Of a stretch of 64,000 bases of DNA, positions 10,877-22,529 are shown one piece after another. Origin of the DNA: Leptidea sinapis. Taxonomy: Eukaryota; Arthropoda; Insecta; Lepidoptera; Pieridae. The stretch spans positions 14,050,001 through 14,114,000 of the forward strand of contig NC_066268.1 of assembly GCF_905404315.1 (NCBI RefSeq). The letters are read 5' to 3'. A program made the translations under genes and the position numbers. The notes below the pieces were generated by a model. The model was not told the DNA's origin. It did no database searches and saw only the letters and a program-made list of their open reading frames with translations. Within the stretch, counting starts at the first letter, position 1. The number at the start of each line of letters is the position of its first letter.

Positions 10877-12085
10877 TATACTGAAGATGTTTAGAAAATG
10901 AAAAACGGCTTAATGTAGATTTTAGTATGTTGCCAATACTTTTATTGCTTTTCGAAGTAATCTCCGTTCCTCTCTACACATCGTCGCATTCGATAGAACC
11001 ACTGAGAAAAGCAGTGGGCCCATTCTTCCTTAGGGGTCTCTTCTATGGCATTTTTGTACGCTTTCACCGCATCTTCAGGGCTCGTAAAGCGAATACCTCG
11101 AATTTTATCTTTTCTTCTTAAATGAAAGTCGCAGGGCGCTAGGTCAGGACTGTATGGCAGATGACTTATTATCTCGACACCTGCCATAGTCAACTATTCA
11201 ACAGTCCGTTTTGCGGAGTGCGCTGAAGCATTGTTGTGGTGAAGGAGGATCCTGCTTCGAGGGCGCTGCTGTCGAATTTTTTCCAAGACAACAGGCAAAC
11301 AGCGATTGACATACCAGTCTGCAGTAACTGTTCTTCCATCTTCTAGTACAACTTTCGCGAAATGACCTTTCCCACCAATCAAAAATCATCTTTTTTCTAT
11401 GACTTCTTCCTTTCTTTACCTTAGTTAGCCGATCCTCGAAAGGAAACACCCACTAAGCTGATTGTCTTTTGGTTTCGGGTTTGTAGCAATATATCCAGCT
11501 TTCATCACTTGTGACGATGTCAAATACAGCATTTGAGTCACCACCGTTGAACTTATCTAACATTTGGCGACACCAGTCCATGCGAAGGTGTTTCTGGTCG
11601 TCGGTTAAGGTATGGGGAATCCATCTGGTACAAAGCTTCCTAACGCCTAGATGTTCGTGTAATATTTTTTGAACTTGACTCATACCAATGCCTAGGCTTG
11701 CCCGTATCCGCTGATACGTCACTCTCGTATTTTCCTCTATAATGCGTCGCACAGCACTGATGTTATCTTCAGTAGTCACTGTTAAAGGACGTCTCTAACG
11801 CGGATCATCATTGATATTGCTACGTCCACGCTTAAACTCGTTAAACCACGAGATGGGGCTTCATTAAGAAATGCTAATCGCACTCTATCATAGCTTTGTT
11901 GTTGAGTAAGCCCACAAAGAAAGTCATAATAAATCATTGACCGACAATTTTCTCGTGTTAGGTTCATTTTTACGTGTAACAAGAGTTTTATATTCGCCGC
12001 CAATTCACAAAAACAAATGGCAAATGAATGCAATATACTATATTAGGTTACAAAAGAGTTCTAAAATTGAAATTCAAAAAGAGTG
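10877..12085 (-). mobile_element. Mariner element, decayed, near full length
   Basis: The length and contents match a mariner of about 1.2-1.3 kb. The left end resembles TACTGAAGATGTTTAGAAAA, which parallels the start of the other copy (TAACACTGAAAATGTTTAGA at 40822). Near 12059 the sequence again matches the terminal region of the second copy, inverted. The transposase it carries is broken, so the element is dead. Confidence 0.8.
10942..12033 (-). pseudogene. Mariner transposase, broken (DD34D type)
   Basis: Cut-and-paste transposase of the Tc1/mariner superfamily, recognised by ordered pieces on the minus strand. The N-terminal helix-turn-helix region is at 11782-12033. The second helix-turn-helix and the first catalytic motif VTSDESWIYCY are at 11453-11779. 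GHFAKVVLEDGRTVTADWYV and the second catalytic region LLHHNNASAH are at 11194-11382. The third motif YSPDLAPCDFH is at 10942-11193. The frame changes at least three times. The second catalytic aspartate (HHDNA in active mariners) reads asparagine. Both the frameshifts and that substitution argue against activity. A relative lies at 40822-41640. Confidence 0.85.
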
Positions 12086-12499
12086 ATGATAAAATATCGT
12101 GTTTTAAGAGTAAAGGTGCAGTAAATAAAAAACACATACGACGAAAATAAAAGAATTATTTTTATTTTAACAATTATAACAAAAAAGTATGAAGTATTAT
12201 TGACAGCAAAAAATATTCAGGGTTATATGAAGTATGTCCCTTGCAGTCTTATCAAAAAATAAAATATCTAAATAAAAAAAAAAACAAAAGAAAAAATCTT
12301 CACTAATGAATTTAAGTACATAAAACATTTCAACCCGCATATTTATTTGTACGATGTGAATGACGCACTTTCGGCTAAAAGGCTTCTATAATAAGTATCA
12401 TTCATAACCATGGATCTAAAACCATCCTATCTACTCATTAATATATATTAATATATTTAGATCGGAATTCCTAGACATATAACTTCTGAATAAAAAACA
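12086..12499. other. AT-rich spacer upstream of tRNA
   Basis: Homopolymer-rich AT sequence. The final part (12492-12497, AAAAAA) is the Pol III terminator of the adjacent minus-strand tRNA. Confidence 0.5.
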
Positions 12500-12571
12500 A
12501 GGTTCCACCGAGATTTGAACTCGGATCGCTGGATTCAAAGTCCAGAGTGCTAACCATTACACCATGGAACC
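12500..12571 (-). tRNA. tRNA-Gln (anticodon TTG)
   Basis: The 72-nt gene folds as a standard cloverleaf. GGTTCCA pairs with TGGAACC in the acceptor stem. The anticodon stem CTGGA/TCCAG encloses loop CTTTGAA, giving anticodon TTG (reads CAA glutamine codons). The T arm is CGAG-TTCAAAT-CTCG. The discriminator is T and CCA is not encoded, as expected in eukaryotes. A run of six T on the transcribed strand 3 nt downstream (12492-12497) is a Pol III terminator. It is identical to the genes at 14329 and 58665. Confidence 0.97.
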
Positions 12572-13311
12572 TACACGTTGGTATATTAAATTTAGTAATA
12601 TAATTGCACTATGTATTTAAACAGGTACGTATATTTAGTATTCATTCATTTATAGACGTTCTAATTGTTTTATTTAAACAACTGTTTCATTTCAAAATAA
12701 CGTGAAGAATAAAGAGACAATAATTCACAGACATCAATTACCATCATTGTTAACACATTCTTATATTTTCCATATAGTCTGGTGTAGAATCGTTTTTTTT
12801 AAGTAAGTAATGGAAGAAGAAAACGCTAAGGTAAGTACTTGGGAAGGTATAAAGCGCATGATCTCCACGAAATCACTTGAGACTTACATTACCACCTTCA
12901 TCACCAGTCTCATGTCCCAAATGTCTCATGTGCCTATAATAACATTACACTTACACTCTCCTAAAACATTGTGTTGTGAGATATAAATAGTTATTCCACA
13001 CGTATGTAGTGACATACTATGAATTTCATTTCATTGAAGCTTATTGAAAATTTATATAACACAGTTTAACAGTAGAGAGAGAGGTGAAAGATTTATCATA
13101 CTATTATTATAACTATTTCACTGCTTACGCGCAGCACAGCTATTAAACGCCTGCCTAACAGGTTTAATAGATAATACTGCTCCGACCTCTTGGCCTTTAA
13201 GAACGTGAACAATAAACTGTACATTCACATGATATATATTAAAGTATTGTTTGATTATTACACCTATACTTATTATGTTATTCTTTTATGTAGTCTTTCT
13301 TTTCGTTTCAG
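12572..13311. other. No gene recognised
   Basis: AT-rich DNA. The last ~25 bases form a good 3' splice-site context (CTTTCTTTTCGTTTCAG ending at 13311) for the candidate exon that follows. Confidence 0.4.
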
Positions 13312-13627
13312 ATGGGAAAATCTCAAAATTAGCTCAGTTGTGGTGGCTTTTATGTTTAAAATTTAGTTACATTCAAAATGATCTTTTTATTAGACAACTC
13401 TTACTTTTTATAAGATTATTTCTCAATTTGAATCCGGCCCTGTCCCGAATAGCCACTCATATATAATTCAGGAGTATTCACGTGTGCTTCGGACACAATC
13501 AGTATATGAATAATTGAGTCGCAGTGTTCCAGCGATGATTGCCGGCCGGGCCCCCGGAGAGAGAGATTTCGTCGAGACTCGAGATCCTCACGGATTTATG
13601 TACCATTTTTATATCATTAACAATTAG
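13312..13627 (+). other. Candidate host exon with flanking splice signals
   Basis: A strong acceptor-like tract (CTTTCTTTTCGTTTCAG) ends at 13311, and a consensus donor, GTGAGT, starts at 13628. The 3' third holds an unusually GC-rich block with a GAGAGAGAG run. A short frame from an ATG inside the block (about 13536) runs into a TAG that coincides with the putative exon end, so the segment would be mainly non-coding or UTR. No protein family is recognised. Chance splice sites remain possible. Confidence 0.25.
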
Positions 13628-14328
13628 GTGAGTCTCAAAATATTAGACATCTGACGGATATGTTCTTAGTATATTATATAATTTTCACTGCGTATAACAG
13701 TATTATTCAAATTTTAATATTTTTATTAAAAAAAGGATTTCAAACACTTGAACGGCAAAAACTACCTCCCATTCGAAATAGTACGTCTCAGACCTAAGAA
13801 GATCGGACGCAAGAAACTTAGCGAGTTTTTTTTTTTTTATTTCGTTACAATATATGTTCCTAATATCGTTTAAGAAAATTTATAATTAAATAGCCTGAGG
13901 TGCGTTCACTCCATTCCGCTACTATAAGTAGGTACATTTGTAGATATTAATTGTATAAAGTTAAGAACCGATGGTTAAGAAATATACTATCAAACAAACC
14001 GAAATATGAAAACAAGTATAATGTCTTGTATGCTGCAGATGTTGATACGAGAGGTACATCATAGAAATCTCGGTACAACATAACAGAGGCTCTTAACGGG
14101 ATGAAAAAATTTACACAATATTATTATCAATACGATATTATCTCAAATGACCAAAAATAATAAATCACGAATTTAATAAATATGTAACATGTATAATATT
14201 GAATTATAAAGACATTGCAACGTATCCGGAACAAGTTATGCCTTTCACCACGCGTACGTATGTGATTTGATGAGTCGTGACGTCATAGACAACATGAATT
14301 ATTCTAGTAATTCACAATTGGTATTCGA
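13628..14328. other. No gene recognised
   Basis: AT-rich spacer between the candidate exon and the second tRNA gene. A T-rich run lies at 13827-13839. Nothing else supportable. Confidence 0.4.
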
Positions 14329-14400
14329 GGTTCCATGGTGTAATGGTTAGCACTCTGGACTTTGAATCCAGCGATCCGAGTTCAAATCTCGGTGGAACCT
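14329..14400 (+). tRNA. tRNA-Gln (anticodon TTG)
   Basis: Base-for-base identical to the 72-nt minus-strand gene at 12500-12571, with the same cloverleaf, anticodon TTG and T discriminator. TTTTT at 14403-14407 is a Pol III terminator. With the 12.5 kb gene it forms an inverted pair about 1.76 kb apart. Confidence 0.97.
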
Positions 14401-14973
14401 TCTTTTTCTTAATATTTATTTATAATCATATTTTTACGTTTTCATTTTATTTACCACATGGATTAAAAGCAATTTTAAAATACTTATACTTTTTAACGTC
14501 AATAAATTATCAGTAGCACAGTTTTTCTACTGTGTCAATAAGTCTGTTTTATTATTATTATGATATGATAAGACAAATTCCATTTTTTTTAGAGTATATT
14601 TACAATTTTCTCATATTATTATCTGTTTTTATCATATCATTTGCGTATCAGTAATTATCGATAACTATTTACTACGTAACAAAGTGGTTATAGATAGCTG
14701 ATAATAGTGTATTTAAATTGATGTCATGAACTCCTCCCAAATAGCGGAACTAATACTGTAATAATATTTTATACGTGTGTTTGAGGGGGTCACTTAAATG
14801 GCACTGCAATTGAGTTAGTTCTATGATGTTTTCTAAGAGGAGAAAAATGAAAATAAACGTCAATTGGACGTTGTTCCTGAAAAACGTTCCAAGCCACAAA
14901 CATCACATTTTAAGGAATTCGTGCTTAAAGTTCAATAAATATTAGTGTATTCCATACATGTGTGTTGGGCTAC
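14401..14973. other. No gene recognised
   Basis: AT-rich flank of the tRNA gene. A TACTGTG/CACAGT palindromic patch lies near 14515-14537. No ORF or known repeat. Confidence 0.4.
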
Positions 14974-15255
14974 TAACGGCCGTTCCCAATATTCAGTCTA
15001 TCTCTTACTTGAGATAAAAATCGTAACTATCGTTGACTTTTCTGTCCCAATAAACTTATTGACGGTAACTCGTCTTATCCGAAGACGCTGCCTGTCAATG
15101 GACGACGTAGCTTACCAGCGATAGAAGTTTGTATTAAAATTGTAATTCACACGTCCCAATATAAGGACAGCTTCAGATTATTGACAGCTCATTACTGACA
15201 GTAGAAGGTAGTAATTTATCTCTATCTGTAGATAGTATATTGGGAACGGCCGTTA
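14974..15255. mobile_element. MITE ending TAACGGCCGTTCCCAATA, complete
   Basis: The 282-bp element has matching inverted ends: TAACGGCCGTTCCCAATA at 14974 and TATTGGGAACGGCCGTTA finishing at 15255. There is no ORF. It is the most complete copy; partial copies are at 4568-4779 and 7780-7928. The TA at each extreme fits insertion at TA, as in Tc1/mariner MITEs (inference). Confidence 0.85.
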
Positions 15256-18200
15256 GTCATGATGTCATTTAAAGAGTGACAGTAGAGCTGCCATTTTTTG
15301 TAAGCCCGTTCATATGAATCACGTGCCAAGTTTTGTGTTCTTAACTCAATTTCGACATGATTGTGGTTTGGAACGTTTTTCTGGAATTACGCCCAATTGA
15401 TAATAATTCATTATTTATCATCACCAAACCCGAGAGCTGGCCAGTAAAAAAAAGAATAGAATCTGTTAAAAATAAATTTCACGAAGAGATAGAACTGAAG
15501 AAGTATTACAGCGCAAGGTTTGTCTGCATGTCGCAACCAATTTCACTCATGCCTCTATCACTTTCCGATATCACCCTTCCGAAATTGTTACGGCTATATC
15601 AAATTTATTCAAACAACCTGTCGCCAACGCGTTACCCACAAACGAAAATGTACCTTAATATTTACGGTGAAAGTTGAATTTCACTTGCATTCGTCTCATG
15701 CGAGCTTCGCAATATGACTAGATGGAAATTCTTATTCCACTTAAAATTATATATCTGTTTCTGGAATTCAATTCGAGAGCATAGGAAGCTATGGAGTAGT
15801 TTATTCTTATTTAAGTATCAGTCTAAAGGGTTAATTATTATTATATTTTTCATTCTATGCTTATATACCAAAACTTTTTTGGAGTTTACTCCTTAAGAAT
15901 CGATTTTCATATAAGGCGCCCGGTATGAGAAAAATATGGATAGTAAAACCTACACATCAAATGGCATAGTAACGTTTTTGGTGCGCATCATTTCTCGCGC
16001 ACCTTTAACTTTCTTGTACTTTGAAGCTTTTATGAAATTGAATATTTGCTATGGAAATTGATTTATTATTATACTTTCATAAAGTTAAGTAAAAATTCTA
16101 TAAATTATGGGAGAAAATGGTGTAAATACCAGTGCCGGAAAATCAGATAAGCACGTGCGTACTATGTTACAATTCGTACATTAATATGACACGTATTGTA
16201 TATTTAAACATGTGTGCTTTGTATTTATTTAATATTGAATTATCAATATAGTTGATACAAATTTATATGAGCTATACACATAATTAAATGTTTAATTTAA
16301 TATGGAGAGTATATATAGCGCATTTCACGCCAAATAGACAATTTTTAAATTAACCTATTATTTTATCTTTTTAATATCTATTTTTTTTAAATTAATACGC
16401 TTTTATTAGCTTCTGCTGTATGTATGTTTGTAACCGACTCCATCCGACTTGATTTAGTTTAGTACCTGTTCAAAGACAATCGTTATTGAGCAGTAAACTC
16501 CAGTCGTGCGTCGGAGCTGACAGACACACTTTTTTTTCTTTTCACGAGTAAAGCAGCACCGCAGTTTTGTTCGTCAACTTGAAACTAGATGTTTATTCTC
16601 ATTAGGCCAGTAATTTCACTAGCTACAGCGCCCCCTTCGAACTGAAACACTAATGCTTGAAGACAGAAAAGACAATCATCTGTTATTCACCTGGAACCTG
16701 TACGGCTGGAAGTCAATTGATTGATTAGTTTTGATTTTAGCTTCATATAATCAGTGACGTTTATTAAACAATAATCTAGGCTTCTACAGACTACTTGTTG
16801 AACTTACTCAACACTATTTCTTTTTTTTTAATAACCCACTTCATTTAAACCTATGTTATAGATAAAGATCATCTATACACAATTGATGGTGCAAATTATT
16901 TATATTATCAATGTCCCTTAGTCAAGACAACGGTCTTCGCATTTCAACGGCACGTTACAAAAGAAGATGTATTCTAAAGTAAATACTTAAAAAGGCGATC
17001 ACGTACCACGAAATGAAATTCCAAAAGTGAATGCGTTACCCCTACTCGCATCATCGATACACGACTCTTCCGAACGCGACAAATTCTCATTTACATTTCG
17101 TTCGCAAAGTTATCTCGCACGAATTTACATAAAGACAGTAAGCTGGTGAGAGTTCGAGACACATTCGAATCGAGTTAGGGCGGAGTTACTTTAAAACTGT
17201 CGCTTAGTTGAGACACTGAATCCGTTTAGAGGTTCGTGAGTTTGGAATTAGTGATGTGGTGGCTTTGTCGATATAAATCGATATCTGACTTGTCATAGTA
17301 TAAACTAAAACTATTATATTGTATTTTATATAATATGACTTTTATACAAACTTTAAAATTATTCCACCAGTTCGTAATGTTGTTTGCATAGAAAAGAGTT
17401 CAGATCTTATTTGAAAAAGAAAAATTTACATTTTATATTAAATTGGAGTGAAATAAATTGAAGCAATACTAGAGAACATGTGTAAAACTAACGATTATTC
17501 AATTAATATAATATTTACTTAGTTTTATAAAATACATAATGTCCCTTTATCTCAAGGGACACAGCAGGCGAAAACTTTATATTGCATACTATAGTGGAGT
17601 CAATAACTCAATTTTCCCTATAGAACCCATCCAGGCCAAAAAACGTTTTCATATGATGCTTCATCGGCATCATCATTTGATACTACATACCAATTTAACA
17701 TAGTTGCAGGAAAGCATGTTTTCCTTCTTATCTCATAAAAACAAAACATCGATATTAGTGGTATATCGATAGCACATACCCCGGCCCTAGTAGTCTCTTG
17801 GGTCGTCCAAGTTAGGTATTAGGTTACGCGCCTTACACCGCGCCGCTCGGTCCAATCGCATCAAGGAACCTCCGAACCCATTATAATATCCGCTGTCGAG
17901 ACATCTTGTTCTTAATATTTACATAAAAGCAATTCACTTTGAGGTTCTCTCGTTAAATATCAAACGTCTTAATATTTTTTGACTTCTGAAATTATCTCCA
18001 TATTATTTATATATATACTAATAACCCGCCTGGCTTCACTCCGGTTTCAAAATAAAATATAGCCTATATATTTATGTATCATGAATTATTTTCTCAGCAC
18101 ACACTCAATAAATACTTGTCTCTGCAAATTTTTACTACTTTGGGCTACATTATTTCAATTTATGGAGGTCTCTTTACTTTTCTGAAAATTAAATACCATA

Positions 18201-18335
18201 CGTGCTATTTACTGATAATGTAGCTGATTAAAAAGTTGAAGTTAAGTAGTTTTTGGGCTTAAGACCATGACGTATAAAAAATGTACAATATTTTCTCCTT
18301 ATAATATTCTAATAGTATAACAATAAGCTTAGACA
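15256..18335. other. Three kb with no secure gene
   Basis: The 106-codon ORF at 15357-15677 has moderately protein-like composition, but I recognise no domain and see no splice support, so it is not called. A scrap of the 300-bp SINE lies at about 16600-16660. A GC-richer part at 17020-17260 shows no long frame. Near 18010-18060 a short phrase, ACCCGCCTGGCTTCACTCC, resembles common lepidopteran repeat ends, but no boundary is visible. Confidence 0.35.
16600..16660 (-). mobile_element. SINE, 300-bp family, fragment
   Basis: The plus strand GCCAGTAATTTCACTAGCTA through AGCGCCCCCTTCGAACTGAAA matches the middle-to-head part of the family. Only about 60 bp survive. Confidence 0.5.
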
Positions 18336-18395
18336 GACGGGGCAGACTTTCACCAAATTGTAATTGATACGCCCTGCCCACTACAATGTAGGTTG
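18336..18395 (-). mobile_element. SINE, 300-bp family, fragment
   Basis: The short match TTGTAATTGATACGCCCTGC CC-ACTACAATG belongs to the 3' half of the family. It is flanked by unrelated sequence. Confidence 0.55.
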
Positions 18396-20213
18396 TAGGC
18401 CTCGGTTCTTGGCAGAATGGAAGAACGACCTAGAGTTAGAGATACCGCGTCCTCCACCGAAGAATTGGCTCCCACTGAACTGTCATTTGAACGACGATAG
18501 TTGGTAATTTGGAACCCTGCTGAAACCAATTTTGAAACGAAGCAAATTCAGGAGCTAGGAGTTGACTCGCTGAACTCTGTAACGAAAGACTCTATGTAGT
18601 CTAACAAAGATTACCGGAATTAACAATAAAGACATAATCCATAACATTTAAATATTATTTTATTTCCGAAATTAGCAGACGAGCTACCGACATAATAGAA
18701 GACGAATTCAAAGTCTGTTACCATACCTATTATTATACATAATATAAAGTTTACAACAGCACACTATATTTACATAAAAAAAGACATGTACCCTTTTGAA
18801 AAACATAAGAAAATAACTAATGAAACGTAACTTATTCATAAATCATCTTGTAGAAGCAATACGACCGGATGGAAAAGTGAAAACAAAAAACACGCATAAA
18901 ATTGGCAAATAACTCCGCGAGCATTCTTCACCCTGGCAAGTTCTCAATACTCCTGCCAGTTAATAGATTCGTCGCGGTGCCTTTTGAATTTCAATTCAGA
19001 TTAAATTGATATAACTCCGTGGGACGTGACTGATGTAATTCAACAGGAGATCGAAGTGAGACGTTCAATCGAGGACTTTGTTCCCTATTAACACGGCTAT
19101 ATACTTTATCGTCGAGATAGCGAAGACAAATTTATAATCATTTTGTCATTCACGTGTGAACTGACACTAGTGTATATATATATGCTTATTGTTTAGCTTC
19201 ACTATGGAAAAGCTGAGCTTTAAGCCTTGGTCTCTTAATCTTACTACGATAAGTGGATTCTATGCAACGTCACAACACAACGTTGCTGTCTTTGCGGAAT
19301 AGAGGTCTCCTGCCGCAGCTACCAAAGTAAACATGCCAACATGTGTTAATGTATTTTTTTTTTATTATTATAATAACAATCACCTATTCGAATCTAAGTC
19401 AATAGTTCGGAACGATATAGATATCATATGTGAAGAAGTATGGCCTATATCATTTTCAACGTTCTTGAGGCAAGTAGGAAAGAATTTATTTCGAAATTTT
19501 TTTGTCCGAGGGCCGACGCGCAAAATTGTGGTTGTAACAATACTATCGTTTCTATGGTTTTCGCGATTGTGTGGAAATGAAATTATAAAATTCACAAAGA
19601 CGTGCTACACAATTATTATAACCACTACTAGTTCTGGGGGTGGCGAATATCACAATAAATAAAATGCCAATTTTGCGCAACGGCCATTTTGAATTCCCTA
19701 TGCGTTACATTCTGTTTATATATCCAAACCTTAACCTGAAGTTTTCTTGTACATCCGATTTCAAAAAGTGTAAACTTAAAATTTTTTGGGTTCTGTAAGA
19801 GTTCCCGACGAAGCGCGATTCCAGTTGAACACAGATGAAAATTATTAGGTTCTTAAATATATACAGTTTGAATATAAAAAGCTTATATATTTGGCACAGT
19901 CCCAATATGACGCAAAGTAGTATTAGATAAATATAGGCGATGTAATGAATTGTGATTACTATAAAAACACGATCGAATACCGTTCCATATTGTGTCGTAA
20001 ATATGACAAACCTTAGTACATTTACGACTGGCAATTTCGTACTAAGTGATAGGTCGATGAATTTTATCATCTCATAACATGTAGTAACACATAACATTCA
20101 ATATGATATAGGAATCAATTTGTTTGATATCGAGTTTAATGTCAGTGGCCAATAACGTCTTCTTTCATCTTTTCTTCATCTTTGTAGAAAAGAAAAGTAG
20201 ACTACTAACTGTG
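18396..20213. other. No gene recognised
   Basis: A GC-richer stretch at 18400-18610 gives a roughly 40-codon plus-strand frame with no recognisable domain. Overlapping ORFs at 19333-19662 (+), 19380-19595 (-) and 19705-20097 (-, 130 codons, hydrophobic, Ile/Leu/Phe-rich) look like AT-driven open frames. No homology is recognised. Confidence 0.35.
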
Positions 20214-20482
20214 CTATTTTTTATGGCAATAAGGGATAAGACGAGCAGGACATTCAACTTATGGTTATTGATACGCCCCGCCCATAACAATACAGTGATG
20301 CTCATGTTTCTTGAATAACCCATAAATTCGGAACGACACTACAACTGCACTCGTCACCTTCAGACATTAGATGTTCAGTCTCATCTGCCCAGTAATTTTA
20401 CTACATTACTGCTTCACGGCAGGCGCCGTTGTGGTAACCTTAATCTAGACGGCATCCTGTGTAGATGAGCCTCCCACTCCCA
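20214..20482 (-). mobile_element. SINE, 300-bp family, copy with internal deletion
   Basis: The plus strand starts TTTTTTATGGCAATAAGGGA and ends GGCATCCTGTGTAGATGAGC CTCCCACT. The conserved blocks of the family follow in order; part of the middle is missing. The sense strand is minus, judged by the A-rich end. Confidence 0.75.
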
Positions 20483-20571
20483 TTTAGAAAGCAATATCAG
20501 AACAATTAACTGTTCTTTGCAGAAGTACTGCCACCAAAGCCGCTGCTGCAATATAGCAGCACAATTTGTGA

Positions 20572-20728
20572 TGTTTAAAGTGATAACCCTCACTTTTGGA
20601 ACACAAATAAAACTGAAAAATCTTAAAACAGAAACTGGTCGCGGGTTCGAGTCCCGCATCGTTCATAAAATTTTGTTTTCAGTTTTATGTGTGTAATTAA
20701 TCCCAGAAGTGAGAGTTATCACTTTAAA
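20572..20728. repeat. Inverted SINE-tail arms around a tRNA-like T arm
   Basis: The left arm contains AAGTGATAACCCTCACTTTT followed by AAATAAAACTGAAAA. The right arm carries its imperfect inverse (TTTTCAGTTTTATG...AGAAGTGAGAGTTATCACTT). Between them lies GCGGGTTCGAGTCCCGC, a perfect tRNA T-arm sequence, with no matching D or anticodon arm upstream. It looks like two tails of a tRNA-derived SINE in opposite orientation. It is not a functional tRNA. Confidence 0.55.
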
Positions 20729-20854
20729 ACTTAACAAATTGTTAAGATTTGCAAGTGCGACATCTAGTAGACAAGTAGATCCTGTAGATGAAGCCACAAC
20801 CTGAGAGTTGAACAAAGCATACAAGATTTTATGACGATAGGTACGTCACTCGAA

Positions 20855-20928
20855 CGGTTAGCTCAGTTGGAAGAGCACTCGCACGGAACGCGAGAAGTCG
20901 TGGGTTTGAGTCCCGCATAGCAGCACAG
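20855..20928 (+). pseudogene. tRNA-like SINE head (not a functional tRNA)
   Basis: GGTTAGCTCAGTTGGAAGAG is a D arm, and CTCGC-ACGGAAC-GCGAG is an anticodon stem-loop. GTGGGTTTGAGTCCC is a T arm. The acceptor ends do not pair properly, and U33 of the anticodon loop is replaced by C, so a working tRNA is unlikely. The GCGGGTTCGAGTCCCGC at 20641 is the same module. It is most likely the Pol III promoter head of a tRNA-derived SINE. Confidence 0.6.
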
Positions 20929-20935
20929 TTCTACA

Positions 20936-22529
20936 TTCATCCATTTAATAGCAATTCATCCATTTAATAGTCATACTGTTGCGTTCCGTTTTAAAGACTG
21001 TGCAAGTAGCGCCCGCGAGAAATCATTTACTATCTATTATTATCTCGTTCAAGTAACGTACAACTGATAAAGATTTCGTGTGATTAAAAAAGACACACTT
21101 AAAAATAGTTAATCACTGACTCACATTAATAGTTAAAAGTAGAAATATATTTATTTACCATATGAAGTGACAATCACATACGAACTTACAACAACAATTG
21201 GTAAACGTCATAAAGCTACATCTGAGGGCCTCACATGAACTCTTATTGCGATTCAATTGACAACCTAAAATGAACTGCTTTGCTATTTCGTACCATGACG
21301 TGATTAGAGCTATCTAATTTAGGTTGACGTCAAATCAACTGATTAAATCGCAATGATGTCAATTGAATGTCAAAAATGATATCAACTGAATTGCAAACTG
21401 ATTTAGTTCGTTCATTCATTCGTACCATGAGACCATGAGGTGTTATTTCAACCTAAACTGGATAGCTTATTTGTCAAAGTAAGCGATTCGAAAAAAGTTG
21501 CTACTTCCTTAGAGGAAAGTAAATCATGTTGTTAATAACTTTTAATAAATAGAGAAAACATACAGAAAAGGAATTTTATTGATGAAAGGTGAGATGAGAA
21601 TACTTGATTGGACTTTTTTGTAAAACAAAATACTGAAAATAAATACTAAAAATGAAAATACTAAGGACGAGGCAGTAAGGGCCCGGGCTATAGCCTATTC
21701 AAAGAACGAATTTTAAAAAAATGTACTCTGTGGTCCTGTCAAATCAAACATCAATGGAGGTGCGTTCATAACTCGTTATTTTTACGAAAACACCTAAGCA
21801 AACATTTAATTTGTAATTCAAAAAACTATATTTATTTATATTACTATTATTTAATAAGTACAAAAAAGGGCTTAATGGTTTATAATTTGAAGTTATCAAG
21901 CGATTTTAAAATTTATTTGTAGTATTTTCTACGAAAAAAAAACCGCTAAAATCATATCATTTTAGGTTTTTAAACGCAATTTTATTTCGTTCATTCTTCT
22001 ATGCGATCCAAACGCCATTCAGTAAAAGGCACTTCATGGTACGAATTTTAGTGATCCAGCTTAGGTACCCAAACTGAACTGCATCGGATTCGCATCGATT
22101 ATTAAAAGTTGATGGTAGGCCCTCAGTTCGTAAAGGGGCTTTGATATGAGGAGAAGAACTGATATGAAAGTCCCAGCCAATTCTTTAATTCATATAACAA
22201 CATATACAATTTTAGATAGCCTGCGCAGAACCAGATAAGAAACCTGCATCATTATCCTCTTTATTATCTACTATACTATAGTACCTAGTAGTAGTTAAAC
22301 TTCTAAGTTTACATTATAAAAAAAAGAATAAAACAAGTTTAAAATATCTATAAAATATATTTTTAAAGTATTTTTATGGTTTGTAATTCTTATTACAAAA
22401 ATTTTAACCTAGAATTAGTTAATTAATATATTATTAAGACTCAAATTTGCGCGTTTACCACTAAAAAACCGCAATTGTCGTATCATATCGGAATACTGAG
22501 GTCCCGAAATCTCGAGCTATAACCAATTT
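20936..22529. other. No gene recognised
   Basis: AT-rich DNA. Short motifs resembling AACCTAAA/TTTAGGTT recur in both orientations at 21240-21480. No long frame or known repeat. It ends at the 5' truncation of the next LINE. Confidence 0.35.

Noticed and set aside
15357..15677. 106-codon plus-strand ORF
   Set aside because: No domain, no splice signals supporting an exon, and a second overlapping frame of similar quality.
19333..19662. 109-codon plus-strand ORF and its antisense partner
   Set aside because: Both strands are open over the same DNA, with low-complexity ends (FFFYYYNNN); no homology recognised.
19705..20097. 130-codon minus-strand hydrophobic ORF as a receptor-like gene
   Set aside because: Ile/Leu/Phe/Tyr-rich composition is what AT-rich DNA gives by chance; no motif of a chemoreceptor or other family is visible.
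20640..20665. Functional tRNA at the GCGGGTTCGAGTCCCGC sequence
   Set aside because: Only the T arm is present; no D arm, anticodon arm or matching acceptor strand lies upstream.
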